The notes: generated by a model from the letters alone, not told the origin. DNA of 64,000 nucleotides from Pseudonocardia sulfidoxydans NBRC 16205 (GCF_007989085.1 NZ_BJVJ01000003.1:124001-188000); one strand, 5' to 3'; positions 1 to 9,012 are shown, counted from the stretch's first letter. Numbers and translations: made by a program.

Positions 1-402
1 GGCGGCACCTCGACCGTCGGACCGGCCGGCGACGCGGCCGAGGGCTTCCTCGGCGGCATGCAGGCCGACACCGTCTCCACGGACAACCCCGCCGTCGAGC
101 ACTGGCGCGAGCTGGCCAAGGCCAGCGGCAAGCCCCAGGCCGAGAGCGGCTTCTCGCTGCAGACCTACAGCTACGTCCAGGCGTTCGCCGAGCTGGTCAA
201 GCGCATGGGTGACGACGTCTCCTACGCGAACTTCCAGAAGACCGCCGAGGGTCTCGCGACCGACCCGATCAAGCTGGGCTCCATCCCGGACATCGAGTGC
301 GGACCGCTTCCCGACGGCCACACCTGCGCCAAGCAGGCCGGCATCGCGAAGTACACCGGCGGCAAGTGGGTCGTCGAGCAGCAGTTCATGGCTCCGGTCT
401 GA
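1..402 (+). CDS. ABC transporter substrate-binding protein, C-terminal part (LivK-like)
   Basis: The reading frame is open from the first base to the TGA at 400-402, so only the last 133 or so residues are present. The residues (for example FSLQTYSYVQAFAELVKR and the GKWVVEQQF ending) read like the C-terminal lobe of the periplasmic-binding-protein family 6 proteins that feed LivH/LivM/LivG/LivF importers. The protein would be a lipid-anchored extracellular binding protein in an actinomycete, but the signal peptide lies outside the window. It is 69 bp upstream of livH, in the same direction. The family call rests mainly on the four transporter genes that follow. The ligand cannot be told from this piece. 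Confidence 0.75.
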   Translation, partial: GGTSTVGPAGDAAEGFLGGMQADTVSTDNPAVEHWRELAKASGKPQAESGFSLQTYSYVQAFAELVKRMGDDVSYANFQKTAEGLATDPIKLGSIPDIECGPLPDGHTCAKQAGIAKYTGGKWVVEQQFMAPV

Positions 403-471
403 CCCACCACCACCGCACCTGAGTAACGCCCCGCGCCGCGATCGGCCGGGCCGAGCAGGAAGGAGAGAAAC

Positions 472-1335
472 GTGCTGCAGACCATCGTCAGCGGGCTGGA
501 GTCCGGAAGCTGGTTCGCCCTGCTCGGCCTGGCCATCGTCGTCGTCATGAAGGCGGCCGACGTCCCCAACTTCGCCATGGCCGAGATGGGACTGGTCGCC
601 ACCTACGTCGGAATCTCGCTCGCCGCGGCGGGCCTGCCGTTCTGGATCACCGTGCTCGCGACACTCGTCGTCGGCATCGCACTGGGAGTGCTCATCGACG
701 CCGCGCTCATGCGCCGGCTCTCGAAGTACGGGCACTTCCCGTTGCTGCTCATGACGATCGGCCTCTCGCTCGCACTCAACGCGGTCGTCGGCCTGCTGTG
801 GGGCCACGCCCCCCGCAGCTTCCCCGCCCCCTGGTCGGGTGTGTCGGTCGGCGTCGGCGGTGGCGTGTCCATCGGCGTCTCGCAGATCGTGTCGATCGTC
901 GTCGGGCTCCTCGGCGCCGTCGCGATCACCATGTTCTTCCGCTCGTCGACGGGTTCGCAGATGCGGGCCGTCGCCGAGAACCGGGCGACCGCACGGCTCA
1001 TCGGTGTCAACGCGGGCCGGCTGTCGGCCATCGCGTGGGGCATCGGCGGGCTCATCGCCGCCGTGACCGTGATGCTGCAGGCGCAGTCGTCGCTGGTCTC
1101 GACGATCACGCCGACGTCGCTGATCATCTACGGCTTCGTCGCCGCCACGATGGGCGGCTTCACGTCGCTGATCGGCACGTTCGTCGGCGGCCTGATCCTG
1201 GGTGTCATCCAGCAGTTCGTGGGCACCTACATGTCGACCGCGGCGCAGTTCTCCGTCGCCCTGCTGGTCGTGTTCCTGGTCCTGATCCTGCGTCCCGACG
1301 GGTTCACCAAGGGAGTGAGGTTGCGCGATGTCTGA
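472..1335 (+). CDS. livH: Branched-chain amino acid-type ABC permease LivH
   Basis: A 287-residue, strongly hydrophobic integral membrane protein of the LivH family, one of the two permease subunits of HAAT-type importers. The GTG start at 472 follows a strong ribosome site (AGGAAGGAG at about 458-466). Membrane segments fill most of the length. The family loop with AENRATARLIGVN (about residues 165-177), which contacts the ATPase, is present. The stop overlaps livM by 8 bp, so the two permeases are translationally coupled. The substrate may be a branched amino acid, but HAAT systems in catabolic clusters often import amides or aromatic and other acids, and the downstream dehydrogenases point that way. 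Confidence 0.92.
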   Translation: MLQTIVSGLESGSWFALLGLAIVVVMKAADVPNFAMAEMGLVATYVGISLAAAGLPFWITVLATLVVGIALGVLIDAALMRRLSKYGHFPLLLMTIGLSLALNAVVGLLWGHAPRSFPAPWSGVSVGVGGGVSIGVSQIVSIVVGLLGAVAITMFFRSSTGSQMRAVAENRATARLIGVNAGRLSAIAWGIGGLIAAVTVMLQAQSSLVSTITPTSLIIYGFVAATMGGFTSLIGTFVGGLILGVIQQFVGTYMSTAAQFSVALLVVFLVLILRPDGFTKGVRLRDV

Positions 1336-2431
1336 CTCGACCGAGGTGCTCGCGAGCGCCCCGACCACCGGGCCCGCCGCCGTCGCGGCCGGGATCAGAG
1401 CCAACGCCGGCGCCGCCGACGACGGCGGACGCGGGCCGGGCCTGCGGAAGGGCATCGTGGCGATCGTCGCCCTGGTGGTCCTGTTCGCGGTGCCGTTCGT
1501 CGCGAACTCCTATCTGGTGTTCGTCCTCAGCCTGACGCTCGTCTACGCGATCTCGACCGTCGGGTTCAACCTGCTCATCGGCTGGTCGGGCCAGATCGGC
1601 CTCGCCCACGCCGCCCTGTTCGCGATCGGCGCCTACGGGAGCGCGGTCACCGTCGAGCACGGGATCCCCTTCCTGGTCACGATCCCGCTCGCGGGTGTCG
1701 CGGCCGCGCTGCTCGCGGTGATCATCGGGTTCCCCGCGGTCCGGCTGAAGGGCTTCTTCCTCGCCATCGCGACGCTCGCGCTCGGCATGGCGATCGTCGA
1801 GCTCCTGGTGTTCGCCCGGCCCATCACCGGTGGTGGCGCGGGCATGAACGTCGACGTCTGGACGCTGCCCAGCATCACCGGCAGCGCGTCGACCTACTTC
1901 GTGATCCTCGTCGTCGCCGCGCTGACGTTCTTCCTCACCCGCCGCGCCCTGCTCGGCCGGTTCGGCCGCACCCTGCAGGCGGTGCGCGACCTCGGGCCGC
2001 TCACCGGCTCGCTCGGGGTGTCGGTGCTGCGCTACCGGCTCGTCGCGTTCGGGCTCTCCGGGTTCATCGCGGCCGTCGCCGGCACGCTGTACTCCCAGCT
2101 GCAGACGTTCATCTTCCCGGCCATGTTCCACATGAACCTGCTGGTCCCGATGCTGGTCATGGTCTTCGTCGGTGGCGCCGGGTCACTGTGGGGCCCGCTG
2201 GTCGGCGCCGCGTTCGCCGTCGTCATCATCGAGTTCTTCCAGGACCTCGGCGACCAGCAGGCCATCGCCTACGGCGTCGTGCTGATGGTCGTGATCGCGC
2301 TGCTGCCGGGCGGTCTCACCTCGCTGTTCCGCACCGTCCGTGACTCCCGCTTCGGGACGGCACTGCAGCGGCGCAAGCCCGCGACGCCCGTGCCCGGCAC
2401 CCAGGGCACCGCCGCGAAGGAGGACGCGTGA
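1328..2431 (+). CDS. livM: Branched-chain amino acid-type ABC permease LivM
   Basis: A 367-residue second permease subunit of the importer. It has a longer, low-complexity cytoplasmic N-terminus (about 37 residues rich in Ala, Gly and Thr), then about ten membrane segments. The family pattern NLLIGWSGQIGLAHAALFAIGAYG (quoted here in parts: NLLIGWSGQIG, then AHAALFAIGAYG) lies around residues 79-103. The ATG overlaps the end of livH by 8 bp, and its TGA overlaps the livG start, giving a tight livH-livM-livG-livF unit. The C-terminus ends in a charged tail with KPATPVPGTQG. I see nothing missing relative to the family. Confidence 0.92.
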   Translation: MSDSTEVLASAPTTGPAAVAAGIRANAGAADDGGRGPGLRKGIVAIVALVVLFAVPFVANSYLVFVLSLTLVYAISTVGFNLLIGWSGQIGLAHAALFAIGAYGSAVTVEHGIPFLVTIPLAGVAAALLAVIIGFPAVRLKGFFLAIATLALGMAIVELLVFARPITGGGAGMNVDVWTLPSITGSASTYFVILVVAALTFFLTRRALLGRFGRTLQAVRDLGPLTGSLGVSVLRYRLVAFGLSGFIAAVAGTLYSQLQTFIFPAMFHMNLLVPMLVMVFVGGAGSLWGPLVGAAFAVVIIEFFQDLGDQQAIAYGVVLMVVIALLPGGLTSLFRTVRDSRFGTALQRRKPATPVPGTQGTAAKEDA

Positions 2432-3261
2432 TGTCCACCGAGACCGTCGGCGCCGGAGACACGGCCACCCCCTCGCGCGAGGCGACTCCCGTCGTCGAGT
2501 TCGACGGGGTCGGCAAGTCCTTCGGCGGCAACTCCGTGCTGGAGGGCGTGAACCTCGCGGTGCGGCCCGGGTTCACCGGCCTCATCGGCCCCAACGGCGC
2601 CGGCAAGACGACGTGCCTCAACGTCGTGTCCGGCTACCTGCGCCCCGACGCGGGGGACGTCCGCCTCGGCGGGCAGAGCGTCATCGGGCTGCGGCCGGAC
2701 AAGGTCGCCCAGCTCGGCGTGTCCCGCACGTTCCAGACCCCGCGGCTCATCCCGAACCTGTCGGCGGTCGAGAACGTGATGGTCGGCGGCGGCCGCCACC
2801 ACCGGCACGGGCACATCGCCGAGCTGTTCGGCGTCCCCGCCGCGCGCCGCGACGAGAAGACCCAACGTGCCCGCGCCCGCGAGCTGCTGGCCGTCTTCGG
2901 CCTCGGTGAGCACCCCGACCGGGCGGCGAACCAGTTCCCGATCGGCAGCCAGAAGATCATCGAGGTGGCCCGGGGCCTGCTCAACGACCCCACGCTGCTG
3001 CTGCTCGACGAACCCGCCGCGGGCCTGGGCGCCGAGGACGTCGACCGGCTGGTCGACGGACTCAACGGCTGGCTGGGGGAGCGGCCGGGAGCCGCCGTCA
3101 TGATCATCGAGCACGACCTCGAACTCATCACCCGGCTGTGTCCCACAGCCGCGGTCCTGCACTTCGGGCGGATCATCCAGAACGGACCGCCCAAGGACGT
3201 CCTGCGCGACCCCGTCGTCGTCGAGGCCTACCTGGGAGCCGACGTTGCTGCTGGAGATTGA
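2431..3261 (+). CDS. livG: ABC transporter ATP-binding protein LivG
   Basis: The first of two ATPases of the importer, 276 residues from the ATG at 2431. That start has AGGAGG at 2418-2423 (7-nt spacing) and overlaps the livM stop as TGATG; a GTG three bases earlier is possible but sits too close to the ribosome site. The Walker A motif GPNGAGKTT is clear and the Walker B region reads LLLLDEPAAGLG. The signature region is FPIGSQKIIEVARGLL, where the usual LSGGQ is replaced by PIGSQ, a deviation seen in some LivG-type ATPases. The stop lies 17 bp inside livF. Confidence 0.92.
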   Translation: MSTETVGAGDTATPSREATPVVEFDGVGKSFGGNSVLEGVNLAVRPGFTGLIGPNGAGKTTCLNVVSGYLRPDAGDVRLGGQSVIGLRPDKVAQLGVSRTFQTPRLIPNLSAVENVMVGGGRHHRHGHIAELFGVPAARRDEKTQRARARELLAVFGLGEHPDRAANQFPIGSQKIIEVARGLLNDPTLLLLDEPAAGLGAEDVDRLVDGLNGWLGERPGAAVMIIEHDLELITRLCPTAAVLHFGRIIQNGPPKDVLRDPVVVEAYLGADVAAGD

Positions 3262-3949
3262 GGATGCCCGGACCGGCTACGGCGGTCTGGAGGTCCTGCA
3301 CGGGGTGTCGCTGACCGTCGACGAGGGCGAGATCGTCACCGTCCTCGGGCCCAACGGCACCGGGAAGACGTCGCTGATGCGCCTGCTGTCGGGGGTGCTG
3401 CCGCTGTGGTCGGGCCGCATCACCTTCGACGGCAAGGACCTCGGCAAGGCGCCACCCAACAAGCGCGCCGGCCTGGGGCTCTGCCAGCTGCCCGAGGGCC
3501 GCGGCATCTTCCAGACGCTCACGGTCGGGGAGAACCTCGACCTCGGGCTGGCCGCGCGGCGCGCGTCCGGGTCCGCGGCCAAGGCCGACCGCGACCGCGT
3601 CCTGGGCCTGTTCCCGGAGCTCGCGGGCCGGCTCGACCAGTCGGCGTCGTCGCTGTCCGGTGGACAGCAGCAGATGCTCGCGCTCGGCCGCGCGCTGATG
3701 AGCCAGCCGCGGCTGCTGCTCATCGACGAGCTGTCGTTCGGGCTCGCGCCACGCGTCGTTCGGGACCTGTTCGACGTCGCACGTGAGCTGCGCGAACAGG
3801 GCGTCACGCTGCTGATCGTCGAGCAGCAGGCGGCCGCGCTGCGCGTCTCCGACCGCACCTACATCCTGCGGGGCGGGCGCAACGAGCTCACCCGCAACTC
3901 CGACGAGCTGCTGGCCTCCGACGAGCTGGTGAGCTCGTACCTGCGCTGA
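3245..3949 (+). CDS. livF: ABC transporter ATP-binding protein LivF
   Basis: The second ATPase, 234 residues, beginning at a TTG at 3245 inside the end of livG (17-bp overlap). Walker A is GPNGTGKTS, the signature is SLSGGQQQMLALGRAL, and Walker B is LLLIDELSFGLAP. The length is normal for LivF. The TTG is chosen because it gives the usual LivF opening (LLEIEDARTGYGG). This gene closes the transporter part of the operon; the next open frame follows within about 36 bp, so transcription probably runs on into the dehydrogenase genes. Confidence 0.92.
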   Translation: MLLEIEDARTGYGGLEVLHGVSLTVDEGEIVTVLGPNGTGKTSLMRLLSGVLPLWSGRITFDGKDLGKAPPNKRAGLGLCQLPEGRGIFQTLTVGENLDLGLAARRASGSAAKADRDRVLGLFPELAGRLDQSASSLSGGQQQMLALGRALMSQPRLLLIDELSFGLAPRVVRDLFDVARELREQGVTLLIVEQQAAALRVSDRTYILRGGRNELTRNSDELLASDELVSSYLR

Positions 3950-3985
3950 CGGAGAGTGCCGGCGCCGGAGCACCGAGGGGGAACC

Positions 3986-4558
3986 ATGACGGGGGACACG
4001 GGGGAGCTGCACCTGCGCCAGCTTCCCGACCAGCTGCGCGCGCTCGACCCACCGGTCGACCCGCGCGTCCTGGAACTGGTCGACGCCGAGCACGCCCGGT
4101 GGCGCGGGCTGCACGACCGGCTCGTCGCGCTGATCGTGCAGCTCATCGACGTCGCCACCGACGCGACGGGGGGTGAGCACGCGGTGAACGACGTCATCAC
4201 CCGGATGATCGGGGAGACGACCGTCGGCATCGACGACCTCGTCGGCTCCGGGGCCGCGGTGGACCCGGCCGAGATCGCGGCGCTGCTGCGGGCGCACGGG
4301 TCGGTCGGGACGGTGTCGTCGGTCGGGCCGACCACGACGTTCCGGCACGCCTGCGGCAGCGGCGGGCACTACTGGCGGGACAACCCCGACGTCGCGACGG
4401 TCGCCGAGGGCGAGGTCCCCGGTGTCCCGGGCGGTCGTCCGCGCTACTGCGCGCGCTGCATCCGCAGCATCTCCAGCCACGCCCACGGCGCCTGGACGGT
4501 CACCCCACCCGACACCCCGGCGGAGACCTGCACGTGGCGGGTCACGGTCGCGCAGTGA
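3986..4558 (+). CDS. Hypothetical protein with a Cys/His-rich C-terminal half
   Basis: A 190-residue soluble protein that I do not recognise. The ATG at 3986 has a purine-rich ribosome site (GAGGGGGAA); a GTG at 3956 in the same frame is less likely. The N-terminal half is helical and acidic with an ALIVQLIDVATDAT segment. The C-terminal half contains FRHACGSGGHYW and, about 40 residues later, CARCIRSISSHAHG; these Cys and His residues could bind a metal, which is inference. It lies between livF and a dehydrogenase, all in the same direction with small gaps, so it probably belongs to the same catabolic unit, perhaps as a hydrolase or small accessory protein. Confidence 0.6.
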   Translation: MTGDTGELHLRQLPDQLRALDPPVDPRVLELVDAEHARWRGLHDRLVALIVQLIDVATDATGGEHAVNDVITRMIGETTVGIDDLVGSGAAVDPAEIAALLRAHGSVGTVSSVGPTTTFRHACGSGGHYWRDNPDVATVAEGEVPGVPGGRPRYCARCIRSISSHAHGAWTVTPPDTPAETCTWRVTVAQ

Positions 4559-4583
4559 ACGTTCGTTCCATCGAGGAGAAGAC

Positions 4584-5378
4584 ATGACTGCCGTAGCGAC
4601 CGCTGTCGTCACCGGCGCGGGCAGCGGCATCGGTGCCGTCATCGCCCGCCACGCCGGAAAGGCCGGCTACCGCGTCGCCTGCTGGGACCGCGACGCCGAC
4701 GCCGCCGCGGCCACCGCGTCCGCCATCGGCGACGCCGCCACCGCCCGCCGCGTCGACGTGACGTCCGAGGACGACGTCGTCGCCGGGTTCGAGGCGCTCG
4801 ACGGGCCGCCGTCGCTCGTGGTCAACAACGCCGGGCTGGTCCGCTTCGGGCCGCTCGCGACGCTGTCGGTCGCCGACTGGAAGGCCGTCCTCGACGTCAA
4901 CCTGACCGGCACGTTCGTCGTCGCCCGCGAGGGCGCGAACCGGATGGGTGGCGCGGGCGGGGCCGTCGTGAACATCTCGTCGGTCAACGGGATCGCGGCC
5001 GCCCCCAACGGCGGCGCCTACACCGCGACGAAGGCCGCGGTGATCAAGCTGACCGAGCAGATGGCGCTGGAATGGGCGGGCAGCGGGGTGCGGGTCAACT
5101 GCGTCGCGCCGGGGTTGATCAACGCCGGGATGTCCGACGCGATCTACGCCGACCCCGAGATCCGCAGGCTCCGTCAGGGGCAGGTGCCTCTCGGCGAGCT
5201 GGGGACCGCCGAGCAGGTCGCCGACGCCGTCATGTTCCTGGCCTCGCCCGGCGCCGCGTACGTCACCGGGCAGACCATCGCCGTCGACGGCGGCATCACC
5301 GTCGCGGCACTGGCGCGGATGGCGCGCCCGAAGTCGGTCGACTCCGTGGGAGCCGATCCCGAGCAGGAGGTGTCGTGA
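4584..5378 (+). CDS. Short-chain dehydrogenase/reductase (SDR)
   Basis: A 264-residue classical SDR that should interconvert an alcohol and a ketone with NAD(P)H. The cofactor loop TGAGSGIG is at residues 10-17, the NNAG motif follows, and the catalytic Ser and YTATK (Tyr-x-x-x-Lys) are present. The acid after the second strand is Asp (CWDRDAD), which favours NAD(H). The ATG at 4584 follows GAGGAG at 4573-4578. The C-terminus carries about 25 extra residues after the usual VDGG. The stop overlaps the second SDR by 4 bp (GTGA). The substrate is not evident. Confidence 0.88.
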   Translation: MTAVATAVVTGAGSGIGAVIARHAGKAGYRVACWDRDADAAAATASAIGDAATARRVDVTSEDDVVAGFEALDGPPSLVVNNAGLVRFGPLATLSVADWKAVLDVNLTGTFVVAREGANRMGGAGGAVVNISSVNGIAAAPNGGAYTATKAAVIKLTEQMALEWAGSGVRVNCVAPGLINAGMSDAIYADPEIRRLRQGQVPLGELGTAEQVADAVMFLASPGAAYVTGQTIAVDGGITVAALARMARPKSVDSVGADPEQEVS

Positions 5379-6136
5379 AGGAGATCGCCGGAACGTCGGT
5401 GCTGGTCACCGGCGGTGGCAGCGGCATCGGCGAAGGTGTGGCGCGGCTGTTCGTCGCCCGTGGCGCCCGCGTCACGATCAGCGGGCGCCGTGAGGACAAG
5501 ATCCGCAAGGTCGCCGACGACATCGGCGCCGGGTGCAACGCCGTCGCGGGGGACGTGACCGTTCCCGCCGACCGCGAGCGGATGCTGGCCGCGGCGATCG
5601 AGCACGGCGGCGGGCTGGACACGCTGGTCAACGCCGCGGGCAACATGTACCGCGGGAAGATCGACGAGCTCGACGAGCGGCAGATGCTCGACCTGTACCA
5701 CGCCAACGTCGTCGGACCCGTCCAGCTGACCGGGCTCGCGATGCCCGCGCTGCGGGAGCGGTCGGGCTCGGTCGTCGTGTTCGGGTCGGTGCACACCCAG
5801 CGCGCGTTCCCCGGCGCCTCGCCGTACGCCGCGACCAAGGGCGCGCTCGAGGCGCTGACCGGGGTGCTCGCCGCGGAGCTGGGCCCGCAGGGTGTCCGCA
5901 TCAACTGCATCCGCCCCGGCGGCGTCTACACCGAGATCAACGAGCGCGCCGGCCTGGGCACCCCCGAGGAGGCCCAGGCCCGGCTCGCCGGTCTGGCCGC
6001 CGCGCACGCGATCGGGCGCATCGGGACCACCGAGGAGGTCGCCGAGGCGGTCGCCTACCTCGCCGAGGCCGAGTGGGCCACGGGCAGCATCCTGACGATC
6101 GACGGCGGCCTCTCACTCGGCGTGACGAACGACTGA
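5375..6136 (+). CDS. Second short-chain dehydrogenase/reductase
   Basis: A 253-residue SDR beginning at a GTG that overlaps the stop of the first SDR. The cofactor motif TGGGSGIG is at residues 12-19, followed by NAAG and the catalytic YAATK. The residue after the second strand is Arg (SGRREDK), which favours NADP(H), so the pair of SDRs may use different cofactors; this is an inference from sequence. The C-terminal IDGG is normal. The pair, coupled to a VOC protein and an FAD dehydrogenase, suggests successive oxidation and reduction of a hydroxylated compound. Confidence 0.88.
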   Translation: MKEIAGTSVLVTGGGSGIGEGVARLFVARGARVTISGRREDKIRKVADDIGAGCNAVAGDVTVPADRERMLAAAIEHGGGLDTLVNAAGNMYRGKIDELDERQMLDLYHANVVGPVQLTGLAMPALRERSGSVVVFGSVHTQRAFPGASPYAATKGALEALTGVLAAELGPQGVRINCIRPGGVYTEINERAGLGTPEEAQARLAGLAAAHAIGRIGTTEEVAEAVAYLAEAEWATGSILTIDGGLSLGVTND

Positions 6137-6146
6137 AAGGCCCGCA

Positions 6147-6608
6147 ATGGAGCTGTACCACGTCGGCTACGTCGTCGACGACATCGAGAAGGCGATGGCC
6201 GCGCTGTCGGCCACGGCCGGCCGTACGTGGTCGGAGATCCGTCCGCGGCATCTTCGCGTCCAGGTCGACGACGACCCCGAGATCCTCGAGATCGAGCTGC
6301 TCGCCGCGTACTCGCAGCCCGGCCCGCCCTACGTCGAGCTGATCCAGGACGTCCGCGGCGGCATCTGGTCCGGCGGTGCCCACGGCGGTGCGCGGCTCGA
6401 CCACCTCGGCTACTGGGAGGCCGACCTGCCCGGTCGGGTCGCCGCACTGCGTTCCGCGGGTGCGACGCAGGTCGTGCACGCCGTCGACGAGGAGGGGAAC
6501 CCGACGAGGTTCGCCTACCTGCGCGCCCCGGGCGGCGGTCCGTGGCTCGAGCTGGTCGACGAGTCGGTCAAGCCCGAGCTGATGGCGTGGATCGAGGGCC
6601 CGTCGTGA
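6147..6608 (+). CDS. VOC superfamily protein (glyoxalase/epimerase-like)
   Basis: A 153-residue vicinal-oxygen-chelate fold protein. It opens with the family pattern ELYHVGYVVDDIEKAM, and a second half-module begins at ARLDHLGYWEADL. The His in HVGYVV, the His in LDHLGYW and Glu in WLELVD are the likely metal ligands. Members act as epimerases, isomerases, dioxygenases or lyases, so the reaction cannot be fixed. Its length and PYVELIQ segment fit the PF13669 type that includes methylmalonyl-CoA epimerase. It is 10 bp after the second SDR and overlaps the FAD dehydrogenase by 4 bp. Confidence 0.8.
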   Translation: MELYHVGYVVDDIEKAMAALSATAGRTWSEIRPRHLRVQVDDDPEILEIELLAAYSQPGPPYVELIQDVRGGIWSGGAHGGARLDHLGYWEADLPGRVAALRSAGATQVVHAVDEEGNPTRFAYLRAPGGGPWLELVDESVKPELMAWIEGPS

Positions 6609-8050
6609 CAGGGTTGGAGTGCGACGTCGTCGTCCTCGGCACCGGGCCCGCCGGGATGGCCGCCGTCGCCGCGGCCGCCGCCGAAGGCGTCGACGTCGTC
6701 GCCGTCGAGGCCATGGACCACATCGGCGGCAACTGCGTCTGGTCCACCGGCTACCTGACGTTCGTCGGCTCCGCGATGCAGGCCGAGCAGGGCCTGGTCG
6801 ACGACGTCGAGACCTTCGTCGCCGACGCCGCCCGGATGACCGCCGAGGCGGCCGAGGGCTACGGCCTGGTCGTCGACGAGGACCTGGTGCGGCTCTTCGG
6901 CCGTGAGAGCGCCGAGACCTACGACATCCTCACCGCCCGCGGCGTGCGGTTCAGCCGGTTCATCCCGCGGCCCAAGCAGCACACGGTCGACCGGATGGCC
7001 GCGGTCGTCGACCCCTGGATGTTCAGGTCGGCGTTCGAACCCGACTTCGCCCTGCCCAACGTGCGCACCCTGTTCGCGACGACGGCGCGCCGGCTGCTCA
7101 CCGACGACAGCCGGGTCACCGGCGTCCTGGTCGACGGGCCCGGCGGCACCACCGCGATCACCGCCCGCGGCGGCGTCGTGCTCGCGACCGGCGGTTATCA
7201 GTCCAACCCCGAGCTGCGGCAGCGCTACCAGCCCAACTTCCTGGCCCGCGGGCCGTACCTGGGCGTCGACACCTGCCGCGGCGACGGCCACCTGATGGGC
7301 CAGGCCGTCGGCGGCGACCTGGTCAACATGACGTTCGTCCCGCCGCTGGTCATCGTGTCGTCGTCGCTGGTGGAGGACGCGATCGCGGTCAACGAGTCCG
7401 GCGAGCGGTTCCACGACGAGGCCGGTGTCTACGAGGAGCGCGTCGAGGCGCTGCTCGCCCAGCCCGGCCGCCGCGGCTGGTACGTCGTCGACGACGTCGT
7501 CGCCCGGGAGAAGGCGACACTGATCGGGCAGATGCCCGAACCCGCGGTGCAGGCGCCGACCCTCGGCGCGCTCGCGGCGACGATCGGCGTCCCGCCGGCC
7601 GCGCTGGAGGCGACCGTCGAGGGCTGGAACTCCTTCCTCGCCACCGACGCGCCGCAGGACCCGGCGACCGGGCGTGTCGTCATGCCGCCGGGGCGGCGCA
7701 CCTGCGCCACCGCGCCGTTCACCGCGATCCCCATGGTCGTCGGCGTCAACTTCGTGTCCGGCGGGTTCCGCGCCACGCAGTCGTTGCAGGTCATCGACGT
7801 GTTCGGTGTACCCGTCCCCGGTCTCTACGCGGCGGGGGACTGCCTCGGTGGCCTCGGCGGCACCGCCGAGCTGGGCGGCACCCGCATCTCCGGTGGCTCC
7901 ACCCTCGGCCGCCTCGCCGGCCGGGCCGCGGCGCGCGGCGAGTCCGACACGACGGCGCGCCACAGCGTCCAGGGCGCGTTCCTGCCGTCCAAACTGGACA
8001 CGAAGATCGCCCTCATGTCGCTCGACGACCACTCCCTGGACCAGCGATGA
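6605..8050 (+). CDS. FAD-dependent oxidoreductase (fumarate reductase / ketosteroid-dehydrogenase-like)
   Basis: A 481-residue flavoprotein of the FAD_binding_2 family. The GTG at 6605 overlaps the VOC stop (GTGA). The ADP-binding GTGPAGMAAVAAAA is near residues 11-24, ATGGYQSNPEL is in the middle, and the C-terminal FAD motif reads PVPGLYAAGDCLGG. This family includes fumarate reductases, 3-ketosteroid delta-1-dehydrogenases and similar enzymes that desaturate or reduce next to a carbonyl. No signal peptide is seen, so it is cytoplasmic. Context (two SDRs, VOC protein, HAAT transporter) suggests dehydrogenation of a cyclic or branched ketone, but the substrate is unknown. Confidence 0.85.
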   Translation: MTGLECDVVVLGTGPAGMAAVAAAAAEGVDVVAVEAMDHIGGNCVWSTGYLTFVGSAMQAEQGLVDDVETFVADAARMTAEAAEGYGLVVDEDLVRLFGRESAETYDILTARGVRFSRFIPRPKQHTVDRMAAVVDPWMFRSAFEPDFALPNVRTLFATTARRLLTDDSRVTGVLVDGPGGTTAITARGGVVLATGGYQSNPELRQRYQPNFLARGPYLGVDTCRGDGHLMGQAVGGDLVNMTFVPPLVIVSSSLVEDAIAVNESGERFHDEAGVYEERVEALLAQPGRRGWYVVDDVVAREKATLIGQMPEPAVQAPTLGALAATIGVPPAALEATVEGWNSFLATDAPQDPATGRVVMPPGRRTCATAPFTAIPMVVGVNFVSGGFRATQSLQVIDVFGVPVPGLYAAGDCLGGLGGTAELGGTRISGGSTLGRLAGRAAARGESDTTARHSVQGAFLPSKLDTKIALMSLDDHSLDQR

Positions 8051-8955
8051 CCGTTCCCGACGGAGTCGTCGCCCAGCTCCAGGAGCTGGGCATGTCGATG
8101 TACGAGGCCAAGGCCTACCTCGCTCTCGTCGCCGCGGGCGAGCCGCTCAACGGCTACGAGGCCGCCAAGCGTTCCGGCGTCCCGCGCAGCACCGTCTACG
8201 AGACGCTCGGCAAGCTCACCGCCAGCGGCGCGACCTACGAGGTCCGCACCGACGACGACACCGTCACCTACCTGCCGCTGCCGCCCGCGTCGCTCATCGA
8301 CCGGCTCGGCCGCCGCTACGAGTCGACCCTCGGCGCCCTGCGTGCGGCCCTGCCCTCGATCGCGCCGCCGTCGCGGGTGCACCTGATCCACAACCTCACC
8401 GGCCGCGATCCGCTGCTCGAACGCGCGGGCGACGTCGTGTCCGGGGCCCGCCACGACCTCTTCCTCTCCACCTGGCCGCAGGAGGGGGCGCAGCTCGACG
8501 GTCTCGTCCGCGACGCCGACGCCCGCGGGGTCGCCGTCACCACGCTCACCTACGGCGAGGACGAGGACCTGCCGGGACACGCCTACGCGCACACGCTCTC
8601 CCCGCCCGCCGTGGTGCTGGAGAACCTGGGCTGCCGGCTGTTCGTCGCCGTCGCCGACCGGCGCGAATGCGTCATCGGCGGGTTCGTCGACTCCGACGCG
8701 TGGGGCATCTTCTCCGACAACCCCGCCGTCGTCCTGGTCGCCGTCGAGTACGTGCGTCACGACATCGCCATGCAGCTCGTCGCGTCCCGGTTCCCCGCCG
8801 ACGAGGTCGCGAGCTTCTGGAGCACCGACGACGACCTCACCCGGCTGCGCTCCGACCACGGCTTCGCCGCCAGCGCCCTGCGCGCCGGGGGTGCCGACGG
8901 GGAGCGGCCCAGCGGCCCCCGCCGCGGTGGGCGCCGCCGGGGCCGCAGCGCCTGA
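8047..8955 (+). CDS. TrmB-like transcriptional regulator
   Basis: A 302-residue regulator coupled to the FAD gene by an ATGA overlap. Residues about 8-75 form the winged helix of the TrmB family (LGMSMYEAKAYLALV, then GVPRSTVYETLGKL). The remainder is the phospholipase-D-like ligand domain found in TrmB-type proteins, here with VHLIHNLTGRDPLLERAGD. The last 25 residues are very basic (GPRRGGRRRGRS), possibly disordered. As the last gene of the cluster it probably controls the operon in response to a substrate or intermediate; no operator could be assigned. Confidence 0.85.
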   Translation: MTVPDGVVAQLQELGMSMYEAKAYLALVAAGEPLNGYEAAKRSGVPRSTVYETLGKLTASGATYEVRTDDDTVTYLPLPPASLIDRLGRRYESTLGALRAALPSIAPPSRVHLIHNLTGRDPLLERAGDVVSGARHDLFLSTWPQEGAQLDGLVRDADARGVAVTTLTYGEDEDLPGHAYAHTLSPPAVVLENLGCRLFVAVADRRECVIGGFVDSDAWGIFSDNPAVVLVAVEYVRHDIAMQLVASRFPADEVASFWSTDDDLTRLRSDHGFAASALRAGGADGERPSGPRRGGRRRGRSA

Positions 8956-9012
8956 GGGTCCCCCGGGTAGCGATATCGTTCGCCGAATGTTGCTGCCGAC
9001 GGTGCCTTCGCC

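Noticed and set aside
8965-8990. CGATATCG dyad before the hydrolase gene as an operator
   Set aside because: It is only 8 bp and has no matching copy nearby; chance is a sufficient explanation.
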